The notes beneath the pieces were generated by a model. It ran no database searches. It worked only from the letters and a program-made list of their open reading frames with translations, and was not told the origin of the DNA. The position numbers and the translations under genes are program-made. Shown here piece by piece: positions 1-4,643 of a stretch of 6,119 nucleotides of DNA. Source of the stretch: Armatimonadota bacterium (GTDB taxonomy: Bacteria; Armatimonadota; Fimbriimonadia; Fimbriimonadales; Fimbriimonadaceae); NCBI GenBank assembly GCA_023428805.1, contig JAEYWW010000125.1:1-6119 (forward strand). The letters run 5' to 3'. Every line of letters starts with the position of its first letter. Position 1 is the first letter of the stretch.

Positions 1-84
1 ATGTATCATATTGTGAAGTCGGGACCCGTTGTGAAGCAGGACAAGCCGGGAGCCGTCCGAAGGATTGGACGGGGTATGGAATGA
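1..84 (+). CDS. Possible 3' end of an upstream gene (partial)
   Basis: Frame 1 is open from the left edge to a TGA at 82-84. The 27 visible residues (MYHIVKSGPVVKQ... ending RRIGRGME) are basic and not recognised. The first three bases happen to be ATG, so this could be a tiny ORF, but the tail of a gene that begins outside the window is as likely. The TGA overlaps the ATG of the NlpC/P60 gene (ATGA at 81-84), a common arrangement for translationally coupled genes, and this is the main reason to list it. The frame of the NlpC/P60 gene is also open to the edge, so an open frame over 84 bases is weak evidence. Confidence 0.3.
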   Translation: MYHIVKSGPVVKQDKPGAVRRIGRGME

Positions 85-1514
85 AATCAAGGATGAGAAC
101 GCCGTTTTCGTTTGGTTTGTTGGGCTTGGCGGCCCTCGGCATCGCCGCCCCCATGAACAAGACCCTTGCCTCGTCGGTTTCGGCGGGTGGCGGCACGGCG
201 GCGTTTGTGCTCAAATCGGGAGCGCTCGGCCTCGCCAAAGGCGGGGACGTCGAGGAGATTTCAGCCGGAGCCGGACGAAGGGTGGTGATGGCCGCGTCGA
301 GTTTGGACGGCGTCGCTTACGTGACCCGCGCGGAGCAGGGCGATCCTGCGTTTCGAATTCATCTTCGGCAGGGAGCCGCGTCCCAGGAGGCCGCCATCCC
401 CGCATGGGCGATCTTTTCCAAAGTCGCCTGGGTCGGTCGCAGCCCAGTTCTGATTGGGGCGCGGGGCGGCCTGATTTATTCCCCGGCTAAAAAGGCATTT
501 GTCGACTCAAAGGAAATCCTGAAGGGCGAGGCTGGCGACGCGTTCATGCAGTGCTTCATTGTCCCCGGCGAAAACGGTTCATGGACAGCGGTCAGACCCT
601 GGCGTTGGATTGAGAATGAGGGAGGCCGGAGCGTGCAATCCCAGATCACGATGTTCGATGCCGGCGGGGAAAGAGTGGGGGCTTTCTTGACCACTGCTCC
701 CCGCTACAAGCAGGTGGGCAGGCACACGATCGACGACGCTGGGCGCATTCAGGGAAGCGAGTTCGTGGTGGCGCAGGCGCGGCTTGCGGTCGGCAGGCGT
801 GATGTTGCCGCGCTCGAAGATCAGGATGTGTCCTGGGCTCCCTTCAGCCGCCCCGATTGGCAGTTTGTCCGCCAGAAGATGGATGGCCCAACCGCCCTGC
901 CCACAGATTCGGCCGTTGTTGCGGCGGGAATGGTTTGGCGGTTGAGGGGAGCCTCGCTGCTGGCTCATCATCCCGAATCGGGGGTCTCGTTCGCCTATCT
1001 GCCCTGGAATGCGCAAATCGGCGCACCAACTCAAATCTCCGCTTCGGATAACAAGCTTTGGGTGGTCTGCGAGCGGGGAATCTTGGAACTCGATCCCTCC
1101 AAGCCATCGGGGCAGACAGGATATGGCGGATTCATCCGCGCGCGCCTCGGACTCTTCGGACGAGCAGCCAACGAGCGCGAAAACAGGCTGATGAACGCCA
1201 CGATTTCGTATTTGGGCGTGCCGTACAAATGGGGCGGCAATGACCGGGCGGGCCTGGACTGCAGCGGTTTGGTCGTCCAGGCGCATCTCGCGCTTGGAAT
1301 CAAGCTGCCTCGGACATCCACCGACCTGCGCCAAACCGGAATGGGGCAGATTGTGCGGGACGAACTGCGGATCGGAGACATTTTGACCCTCCCCGGCCAC
1401 GCCGCCGTGTACGTGGGCGATGGACGGACAATCGAAGCCCGTACATCGACCCAATCAGTCGCCTACTGGAACATCTGGAACCGCAAGGACGTTGTTGTCC
1501 GGCGGTTTCTTTAA
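81..1514 (+). CDS. Secreted NlpC/P60-family cysteine peptidase with large N-terminal domain
   Basis: Predicted 477-residue exported enzyme that probably cleaves peptide bonds in peptidoglycan stem peptides, the usual NlpC/P60 activity. Residues 1-30 look like a signal peptide: basic start (MKSRMR), hydrophobic core (FGLLGLAALGIAAP), possible cleavage after TLA near residue 30. Residues ~370-477 form the NlpC/P60 domain: YLGVPYKWGG, then LDCSGLV with the nucleophile Cys394, then LPGHAAVYVGDG with His440. The usual third catalytic residue, often His in an IHA-type motif, appears to be Glu452 (TIEAR). Residues ~40-350 match no family I can name; short segments such as LWVVCERGILELDPS and VLIGARGGLIYSP resemble beta-propeller blades, which would suit a wall- or ligand-binding role (inference). 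The ATG at 81 is preferred because the signal peptide begins there and a GGACGGGG stretch lies 6 nt upstream; no start codon is visible further upstream in frame. The gene ends in TAA just before the hairpin region. Confidence 0.9.
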   Translation: MKSRMRTPFSFGLLGLAALGIAAPMNKTLASSVSAGGGTAAFVLKSGALGLAKGGDVEEISAGAGRRVVMAASSLDGVAYVTRAEQGDPAFRIHLRQGAASQEAAIPAWAIFSKVAWVGRSPVLIGARGGLIYSPAKKAFVDSKEILKGEAGDAFMQCFIVPGENGSWTAVRPWRWIENEGGRSVQSQITMFDAGGERVGAFLTTAPRYKQVGRHTIDDAGRIQGSEFVVAQARLAVGRRDVAALEDQDVSWAPFSRPDWQFVRQKMDGPTALPTDSAVVAAGMVWRLRGASLLAHHPESGVSFAYLPWNAQIGAPTQISASDNKLWVVCERGILELDPSKPSGQTGYGGFIRARLGLFGRAANERENRLMNATISYLGVPYKWGGNDRAGLDCSGLVVQAHLALGIKLPRTSTDLRQTGMGQIVRDELRIGDILTLPGHAAVYVGDGRTIEARTSTQSVAYWNIWNRKDVVVRRFL

Positions 1515-1542
1515 GGCTTCGCGTGGAGTTGTGGCAGCAGGT

Positions 1543-1594
1543 CAGGAGTGCTCGACCTGGGTCGAGCTCTGGAGTGAGCACCTTGGTGCTCCTG
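1543..1594. repeat. Nested double hairpin after the NlpC/P60 gene
   Basis: Two perfect hairpins sit side by side: gctcgacc/ggtcgagc at 1550-1567 (8-bp stem, TG loop) and gagcacc/ggtgctc at 1576-1591 (7-bp stem, TT loop). An outer pair, caggag at 1543-1548 and ctcctg at 1589-1594, could close both into a branched structure, at the cost of 3 nt shared with the second hairpin. The element begins 29 bp after the NlpC/P60 stop codon, so it could protect or end the mRNA. There is no adjacent T-run (only TATTTT about 15 nt further on), so a classical intrinsic terminator is not supported. Confidence 0.55.
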
Positions 1595-1643
1595 CGCGGT
1601 GGAGAGTATTTTGAAAAGGATTGGGGGCGGGCACGGCCTCACA

Positions 1644-1684
1644 GGAGTTCGGCTCTCCAGGTTCGGAATGGAGGGCCGAACTCC
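1644..1684 (+). repeat. Long 16-bp hairpin
   Basis: Arms 1644-1659 and 1669-1684 pair over 16 positions around a 9-nt loop (1660-1668). Ten outer pairs (ggagttcggc with gccgaactcc) and five inner pairs (ctcca with tggag) are perfect. The single junction pair is T1654 opposite G1674, which is a U.G wobble in + strand RNA but an A.C mismatch in - strand RNA. It is the longest stem in the intergenic region. A smaller stem (gaggc/gcctc, 1688-1703) follows directly. The function is unknown. Confidence 0.6.
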
Positions 1685-1717
1685 CGCGAGGCTCGTCTGC
1701 CTCCCAAGTTCTGGAAA

Positions 1718-1766
1718 GGACCGCTCCGCTTCAGCGGGGCTCTCGGAGTCCCGCACTTCAGTGCGC
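1718..1766 (+). repeat. 49-bp direct repeat, copy 1
   Basis: This copy is identical over 49 bp to 1847-1895. It contains two adjacent small hairpins: 1723-1740 (stem of 8 including one T.G, apex CTTCAG) and 1752-1765 (cgcact/agtgcg, same CTTCAG apex), joined by ctcggagtcc. The sequence flanking the repeat differs between copies, so the boundaries are sharp. A duplicated palindromic unit of this kind resembles REP/BIME-style dispersed repeats. I cannot assign it to a named family. Confidence 0.85.
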
Positions 1767-1775
1767 AGAGGTTCA

Positions 1776-1797
1776 AATGGGCGGCGTGCCGCCCATT
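1776..1797. repeat. Perfect 10-bp palindrome (hairpin)
   Basis: aatgggcggc at 1776-1785 pairs perfectly with gccgcccatt at 1788-1797 around a 2-nt GT centre, or a 4-nt loop if the last pair opens. It lies between the two copies of the 49-bp repeat and is one of the strongest stems of the region. The arm word, read on the - strand as ctttggaatgggcgg, resembles gatttggagtgcggg at 2020-2034, which suggests that related modules recur. Confidence 0.7.
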
Positions 1798-1798
1798 C

Positions 1799-1829
1799 CA
1801 AAGCGCGACGCAAGCGATCGCGAACTCCA
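1799..1829 (+). repeat. 31-bp imperfect direct repeat (module B), copy 1
   Basis: The pattern is caaagcgcgac, six variable bases, gatcgcg, one variable base, actcca. The same pattern recurs at 1984-2014 at a constant offset of 185 bp, with 25 of 31 positions identical by hand alignment. The differences are concentrated in the six-base middle block. The copy includes the 8-bp palindrome gcgatcgc at 1814-1821. A small stem (ggca/tgcc, 1834-1844) follows. Confidence 0.6.
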
Positions 1830-1846
1830 TATCGGCAGTCTGCCTC

Positions 1847-1895
1847 GGACCGCTCCGCTTCAGCGGGGCTCTCGGAGTCCCGCACTTCAGTGCGC
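1847..1895 (+). repeat. 49-bp direct repeat, copy 2
   Basis: This is an exact copy of 1718-1766, displaced by 129 bp, with the corresponding hairpins at 1852-1869 and 1881-1894. Full identity within otherwise diverged intergenic DNA means either recent duplication, gene conversion between copies, or selection on sequence and structure. A further small stem, gggct/agccc at 1907-1920, lies just downstream. Confidence 0.85.
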
Positions 1896-1931
1896 CGCAT
1901 CGCGCAGGGCTGCCGAGCCCAGCCAAAGGCT

Positions 1932-1951
1932 TGCACCTCGGGAGAGGTGCA
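1932..1951. repeat. Perfect 8-bp hairpin
   Basis: tgcacctc at 1932-1939 pairs with gaggtgca at 1944-1951 around a GGGA loop. No T-run follows, so a terminator is not indicated. It is one of the series of compact stems in the intergenic cluster. Confidence 0.6.
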
Positions 1952-1983
1952 CCACCAAGGAAGGCGCGGCGCATTGCGCATGA

Positions 1984-2014
1984 CAAAGCGCGACATGAAT
2001 GATCGCGCACTCCA
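1984..2014 (+). repeat. 31-bp imperfect direct repeat (module B), copy 2
   Basis: This is the partner of 1799-1829 at a 185-bp offset, sharing caaagcgcgac, gatcgcg and actcca in the same spacing. Its 3' end runs into the left arm of the hairpin at 2006-2032, so in this copy the module is fused to a palindrome. In copy 1 the corresponding palindrome, at 1776-1797, lies on the other side. Confidence 0.6.
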
Positions 2015-2032
2015 AGGGCGATTTGGAGTGCG
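2006..2032. repeat. Perfect 10-bp hairpin with 7-nt loop
   Basis: cgcactccaa at 2006-2015 pairs with ttggagtgcg at 2023-2032; the loop is gggcgat. The arm word gcactcc occurs again at 2119-2125, and ggagtg words occur at 1545-1550 and 1571-1576, so the same vocabulary is reused across the region. Confidence 0.7.
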
Positions 2033-2041
2033 GGCAAAGAT

Positions 2042-2120
2042 GACCGCTTTCTATTCCGCCGGAGGCGGTCTGTCGATCTCGATCCAGAGCGCGAGGGCGG
2101 AAGCGGCGATGCCTCGCCGC
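2042..2120. repeat. Pair of GC-rich hairpins at the right end of the cluster
   Basis: gaccgc (2042-2047) can pair with gcggtc (2065-2070), in competition with a compact ccgcc/ggcgg stem at 2056-2068. A separate 7-bp stem, gcggcga/tcgccgc, is at 2103-2120 with a TGCC loop. These are the last strong palindromes before the crotonase promoter region. Confidence 0.5.
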
Positions 2121-2186
2121 ACTCCATGACGTGAGCAGCCACGGGGATGACGTCGCTACCGGGGTGCTTGCCTTTGCGACCTGCCT

Positions 2187-2211
2187 GCAGTTCAAATCAT
2201 GAGAGAACTGC
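2187..2211. promoter_or_regulatory. Inverted repeat upstream of the crotonase gene, possible operator
   Basis: gcagttc (2187-2193) and gaactgc (2205-2211) are perfect 7-bp inverted arms separated by 11 nt, 38 bp upstream of the crotonase start. The loop is A/T-richer than the surroundings. There is no T-run, so this is not a terminator. Its place just upstream of the start would suit a dimeric repressor site, but it could equally be one more member of the hairpin cluster. No regulator gene is visible in the window. Confidence 0.3.
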
Positions 2212-2238
2212 CCCATGCTTCACCAATGAAAGTGAGCC

Positions 2239-2244
2239 TATACT
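2239..2244 (+). promoter_or_regulatory. Candidate -10 element (TATACT) for a leaderless crotonase mRNA
   Basis: TATACT matches the bacterial -10 consensus TATAAT at five of six positions and ends 5 nt before the ATG at 2250. Transcription starting the usual ~7 nt downstream would begin at or next to the start codon. The gene has no convincing Shine-Dalgarno sequence (only aagtgag about 14 nt upstream), which agrees with leaderless translation. No good -35 hexamer is present at 16-18 bp. This is a single hexamer match, so confidence is low. Confidence 0.3.
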
Positions 2245-2249
2245 GAGTC

Positions 2250-3005
2250 ATGCTGAGAAATGAATCTGATGGCGCGGTGGTGCGGCTTACGATTGACCGG
2301 CCGGATGTCCGCAACTCCTTCAATGACGAGTTGATTCATGCATTGACGGAGGCGTTTCAGAACATGACTGAATCGGCAAGGGTTGTCATCCTGACGGGAG
2401 AGGGGAAGGCGTTTTCGGCCGGGGGTGATCTCAACTGGATGCGGAAGGCTGCAGGCTACACCGCACAGGAAAACTACGAGGATGCCTTCCACCTTACGCG
2501 ATTGTTTCACGCCATGATTCACTGTCCCGCTCCAATCATCGCTCGGGTCAACGGGGCCGCTTTTGGCGGCGGGTGCGGACTCGTTGCCGCGAGCGACATT
2601 GGGATCGCGAGCGACAAGGCTCTGTTCGCCTTCAGCGAGGTCAAGCTCGGCTTGGTTCCGGCTACGATTTCAACTTTTGTTCTCCCAAAAATCGGTTCCG
2701 GCCATGCGCGGGCGCTCTTCACTACTGGAATGCCCTTTGACGCCGAGCGCGCTTTGAGAGTGGGGCTGGTGCATGAGGTTGTTACGGATGAGGAGCTTGA
2801 TGCGAAAGTGGATGAGTATGTCGGTCATATCCTCAAATCTGGCCCCCACGCGGTCGCGGCCAGCAAGAAGCTCGCGATCGAAGGGCCGTACGATGACAAC
2901 GATGCCGCCACGCTCCTGGCGCAGGCGCGGAGTTCAGCCGAAGGAAAGGAAGGCGTCGCCGCTTTCCTGGACAAGCGACCGGCGAGTTTTGTTGTGGAAC
3001 GCTAG
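2250..3005 (+). CDS. Enoyl-CoA hydratase/isomerase family protein (LiuC/AtuE-like)
   Basis: A full-length crotonase of 251 residues that acts on a CoA thioester in the cytoplasm. The two oxyanion-hole segments are present: AFSAGGDL (54-61) and GAAFGGGCG (102-110), and the C-terminal AAFLDKRPASF motif is typical. Of the two catalytic glutamates of classical hydratases (rat Glu144/Glu164), the second is present as Glu130 (FAFSEVKLGL), whereas the first is Gly110 (GGGCG instead of GGGCE). The usual PGAGGTQ-type stretch is replaced by VPATIS. From memory, GLVAASDI plus SEVKLGLVPATIS is the pattern of methylglutaconyl-CoA or isohexenylglutaconyl-CoA hydratases of leucine/terpenoid degradation, and the following biotin carboxylase gene fits that order. 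An isomerase or another hydratase remains possible. The start ATG has no clear ribosome-binding site. The stop is 113 nt before the carboxylase start. Confidence 0.9.
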   Translation: MLRNESDGAVVRLTIDRPDVRNSFNDELIHALTEAFQNMTESARVVILTGEGKAFSAGGDLNWMRKAAGYTAQENYEDAFHLTRLFHAMIHCPAPIIARVNGAAFGGGCGLVAASDIGIASDKALFAFSEVKLGLVPATISTFVLPKIGSGHARALFTTGMPFDAERALRVGLVHEVVTDEELDAKVDEYVGHILKSGPHAVAASKKLAIEGPYDDNDAATLLAQARSSAEGKEGVAAFLDKRPASFVVER

Positions 3006-3086
3006 ATTTCGCACAGGCAGTATTTGACCGGCGCTTCGCCTCGCTGCAATCACGCCCGGGGCATTGCGCCTGTCATACTGAACCTC

Positions 3087-3122
3087 ATGACATGGGTTCT
3101 CGCCAAAGGAGGCGGGCGTTGA
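3087..3122 (+). CDS. Possible 11-codon leader ORF overlapping the carboxylase start
   Basis: ATG at 3087 opens MTWVLAKGGGR and stops at TGA 3120-3122, which overlaps the TTG start codon of the carboxylase (TTG 3119-3121). The ORF runs through the AAAGGAGG ribosome-binding site. A CATACT hexamer (3074-3079, four of six matches to TATAAT) ends 7 nt before this ATG, a spacing like that at the crotonase gene. The ORF is too short for coding statistics and may be chance. Confidence 0.15.
   Translation: MTWVLAKGGGR
3105..3112 (+). promoter_or_regulatory. Strong Shine-Dalgarno that places the carboxylase start at TTG 3119
   Basis: AAAGGAGG is an essentially perfect anti-16S match, followed by a 6-nt spacer and TTG at 3119-3121. 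It lies downstream of the in-frame ATG at 3092, so it cannot serve that codon. Starting at TTG gives the protein MKRILVANRGEIA, the standard N-terminus of biotin carboxylases. Confidence 0.8.
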
Positions 3123-4633
3123 AGCGGATTCTCGTCGCCAACCGGGGCGAAATCGCGGTGCGCGTGATGCGGACCGCGCGGGAAATGGGGATCGAAACGG
3201 TGGCTGTCTACAGCGAGGCCGACCGCGACGCCCTCCACGTTCAGATGGCAGATCGCGCCGTTTTCATCGGAGAACCAGAACCTGCCAAGAGCTACCTCGT
3301 CATCAAGAAGATCATTGATGCCGCGAGGGAGACAGAAGCCGACGCGATTCACCCCGGCTACGGGTTCCTGAGCGAACGAGCGGAGTTTGCCGAGGCGTGC
3401 GCCGCCGCTGGAATCACCTTCATCGGCCCGAGCGCCGAGGCGATGCGGAAGCTGGGCGCGAAGATCGACGCCAAGCAGATCGCCGTCGAAGCGGGCGTTC
3501 CTGTTGTTCCGGGATTGTTCGAGCCCGGCGCGACCGACTCCGAACTCAAACAGGCGGCGGAGAGAATCGGCTATCCCGTGCTTCTCAAGGCGAGTGCAGG
3601 GGGTGGAGGGCGCGGCATGAGAGCCGTGCGGTCGAACGACGAATTCGACTCCCAGATCGCCCTGGCCCGCGAAGAGGCGATCAAGGCGTTCGGCGACGGC
3701 GCGATGATGGTCGAGAAGCTGGTGGAGCGTCCCCGCCACATTGAGGTCCAAATCCTGGCCGACACCCACGGCAATGTCGCCTGCCTGTTCGAGCGCGAAT
3801 GCAGCATCCAGCGACGCCACCAGAAGATCATCGAGGAAGCTCCGTCGCCCGTGATGTCCGACGAGCTTTGGCAGAGGATGAAGACCGCCGCCGAGAGCTT
3901 GATCCGCAAAGCGGGTTATGCCGGAGCGGGAACTGTCGAGTTCATGACCGACTTTGACGCAAAGGACTTCTACTTCCTCGAAGTCAACGCCCGCCTCCAG
4001 GTCGAGCATCCCGTCACTGAGTCGATCACGGGTATCGACCTCGTGCGGCAGCAGCTCCTGATCGCGATGGGCAGGCCGATGGAGGTGTCATCCGCCCTGA
4101 TGAACGGAGACCGGAGCGCGATTCGAGGTCATGCGATCGAAGCCCGAATCGTCGCCGAAGATCCGGCGGCGGGCTTTCTTCCCAGCGTCGGCAAGATCAT
4201 CGGCTGGGCGGAGCCGCAGGGCTTGGGCGTCCGCTTCGACACCGGATTCGGGGCGGGGAAGGAGATCAGCAGATTCTATGACTCCCTGGTCGCCAAGCTG
4301 ATTGTCAGCGCGGACACACGTGAGGCCGCCATCAATCGACTGAGCCACGCGTTGAAGGACACCCATATTCTGGGCGTCAAGACCAACATCGCCTATCTGA
4401 TCGATGTCCTCGAATCAGACGAGTTTCGACGTGGCAACACAGATACAGGATTGCTCGGGCGACGATTTGCAGAGTGGAAGCTGGGTGAAGACCTGCCTCT
4501 TGAATTGTCGGCATTGATCGAATCGGCTGCGTCGCCAGGATCAGGCGGACCAGCGACCCTGTCCGAATCGTCGCGAACACCGGCCTGGAGCCAAACAGAC
4601 GGATTCCGAATCGCGCGCCCCTCACACCGGTAA
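3119..4633 (+). CDS. accC: Biotin carboxylase subunit of acetyl-/acyl-CoA carboxylase
   Basis: Catalyses ATP- and bicarbonate-dependent carboxylation of biotin on a carrier protein, the first half-reaction of acyl-CoA carboxylases. The 504 residues contain the whole biotin-carboxylase unit: N-terminal domain (KRILVANRGEIAVR, HPGYGFLSE at 78-86), ATP-grasp with KASAGGGGRGM (157-167), QRRHQKIIEEAP (231-242) and FLEVNARLQVEHPVTE with Glu288, Arg292 and Glu296, which fall at the E. coli AccC positions, then the C-terminal domain (GHAIEARIVAEDP, 337-349). Start: TTG 3119 is chosen over the in-frame ATG at 3092 because AAAGGAGG lies 6 nt upstream of it. After the domain ends near residue 455 there is a Ser/Pro/Ala-rich tail of about 45 residues with no AMKM biotin-attachment motif, so biotin carrier and carboxyltransferase must be separate proteins. 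The KTNIAYLIDVLESDEF region resembles alpha subunits of propionyl-/methylcrotonyl-CoA carboxylases, and the LiuC-like gene just upstream favours a catabolic acyl-CoA carboxylase, but AccC of fatty-acid synthesis is not excluded. Confidence 0.93.
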   Translation: MKRILVANRGEIAVRVMRTAREMGIETVAVYSEADRDALHVQMADRAVFIGEPEPAKSYLVIKKIIDAARETEADAIHPGYGFLSERAEFAEACAAAGITFIGPSAEAMRKLGAKIDAKQIAVEAGVPVVPGLFEPGATDSELKQAAERIGYPVLLKASAGGGGRGMRAVRSNDEFDSQIALAREEAIKAFGDGAMMVEKLVERPRHIEVQILADTHGNVACLFERECSIQRRHQKIIEEAPSPVMSDELWQRMKTAAESLIRKAGYAGAGTVEFMTDFDAKDFYFLEVNARLQVEHPVTESITGIDLVRQQLLIAMGRPMEVSSALMNGDRSAIRGHAIEARIVAEDPAAGFLPSVGKIIGWAEPQGLGVRFDTGFGAGKEISRFYDSLVAKLIVSADTREAAINRLSHALKDTHILGVKTNIAYLIDVLESDEFRRGNTDTGLLGRRFAEWKLGEDLPLELSALIESAASPGSGGPATLSESSRTPAWSQTDGFRIARPSHR

Positions 4634-4643
4634 AGAAAAACAC

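Larger units (their letters stand above)
1515..2249. other. 735-bp intergenic region, hairpin-rich, no gene seen
   Basis: No convincing coding region lies between the NlpC/P60 stop and the crotonase start. Several frames stay open on both strands, but they overlap one another, read through the palindromes and give low-complexity Arg/Ser/Ala-rich translations without recognisable motifs. From about 1543 to 2120 the sequence is an almost continuous string of short inverted repeats, most with stems of 5-10 bp and loops of 2-7 nt, plus two classes of direct repeat that are listed separately. From 2121 to 2249 the palindrome density drops, and this part probably holds the promoter region of the crotonase gene. 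I saw no tRNA or rRNA signature and no transposase fragment. Confidence 0.8.

Noticed and set aside
579..1454. 291-codon open frame on the - strand inside the NlpC/P60 gene
   Set aside because: It is a shadow frame in GC-rich coding DNA; the + strand frame has a signal peptide and clear catalytic motifs.
1543..1612. Intrinsic terminator after the NlpC/P60 gene
   Set aside because: Good stems exist, but no T-run follows directly; the nearest is TATTTT about 15 nt beyond the last stem.
1718..1895. CRISPR array
   Set aside because: There are only two copies of a 49-bp unit with an 80-bp gap, other repeat types are interleaved, and there is no regular spacer series or cas gene.
1511..2142. Several long open frames (120-176 codons) on both strands of the intergenic region
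   Set aside because: They overlap each other in up to five frames, translate the palindromes into Arg/Ser/Ala-rich repeats (the 49-bp repeat gives the same RSASAGLSESRTSV-type peptide twice), and show no ribosome-binding site or family motif.
3024..3053. Promoter with -35 TTGACC (3024-3029) between the crotonase and carboxylase genes
   Set aside because: No -10 hexamer better than three of six matches is found at 16-18 bp spacing.
3092..3118. ATG at 3092 as the start of the biotin carboxylase
   Set aside because: It lies upstream of the AAAGGAGG site and adds a nine-residue basic extension not seen in the family; TTG 3119 fits the spacing and the conserved N-terminus.
3050..4009. 319-codon open frame on the - strand opposite the biotin carboxylase
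   Set aside because: It lies antisense to highly conserved biotin-carboxylase motifs, and the translation resembles no family I know.
4490..4633. Frameshifted biotin-carrier domain at the carboxylase C-terminus
   Set aside because: Only ~140 bp remain before the next gene, too little for a ~75-residue carrier domain plus linker, and no frame shows an AMKM-like motif.
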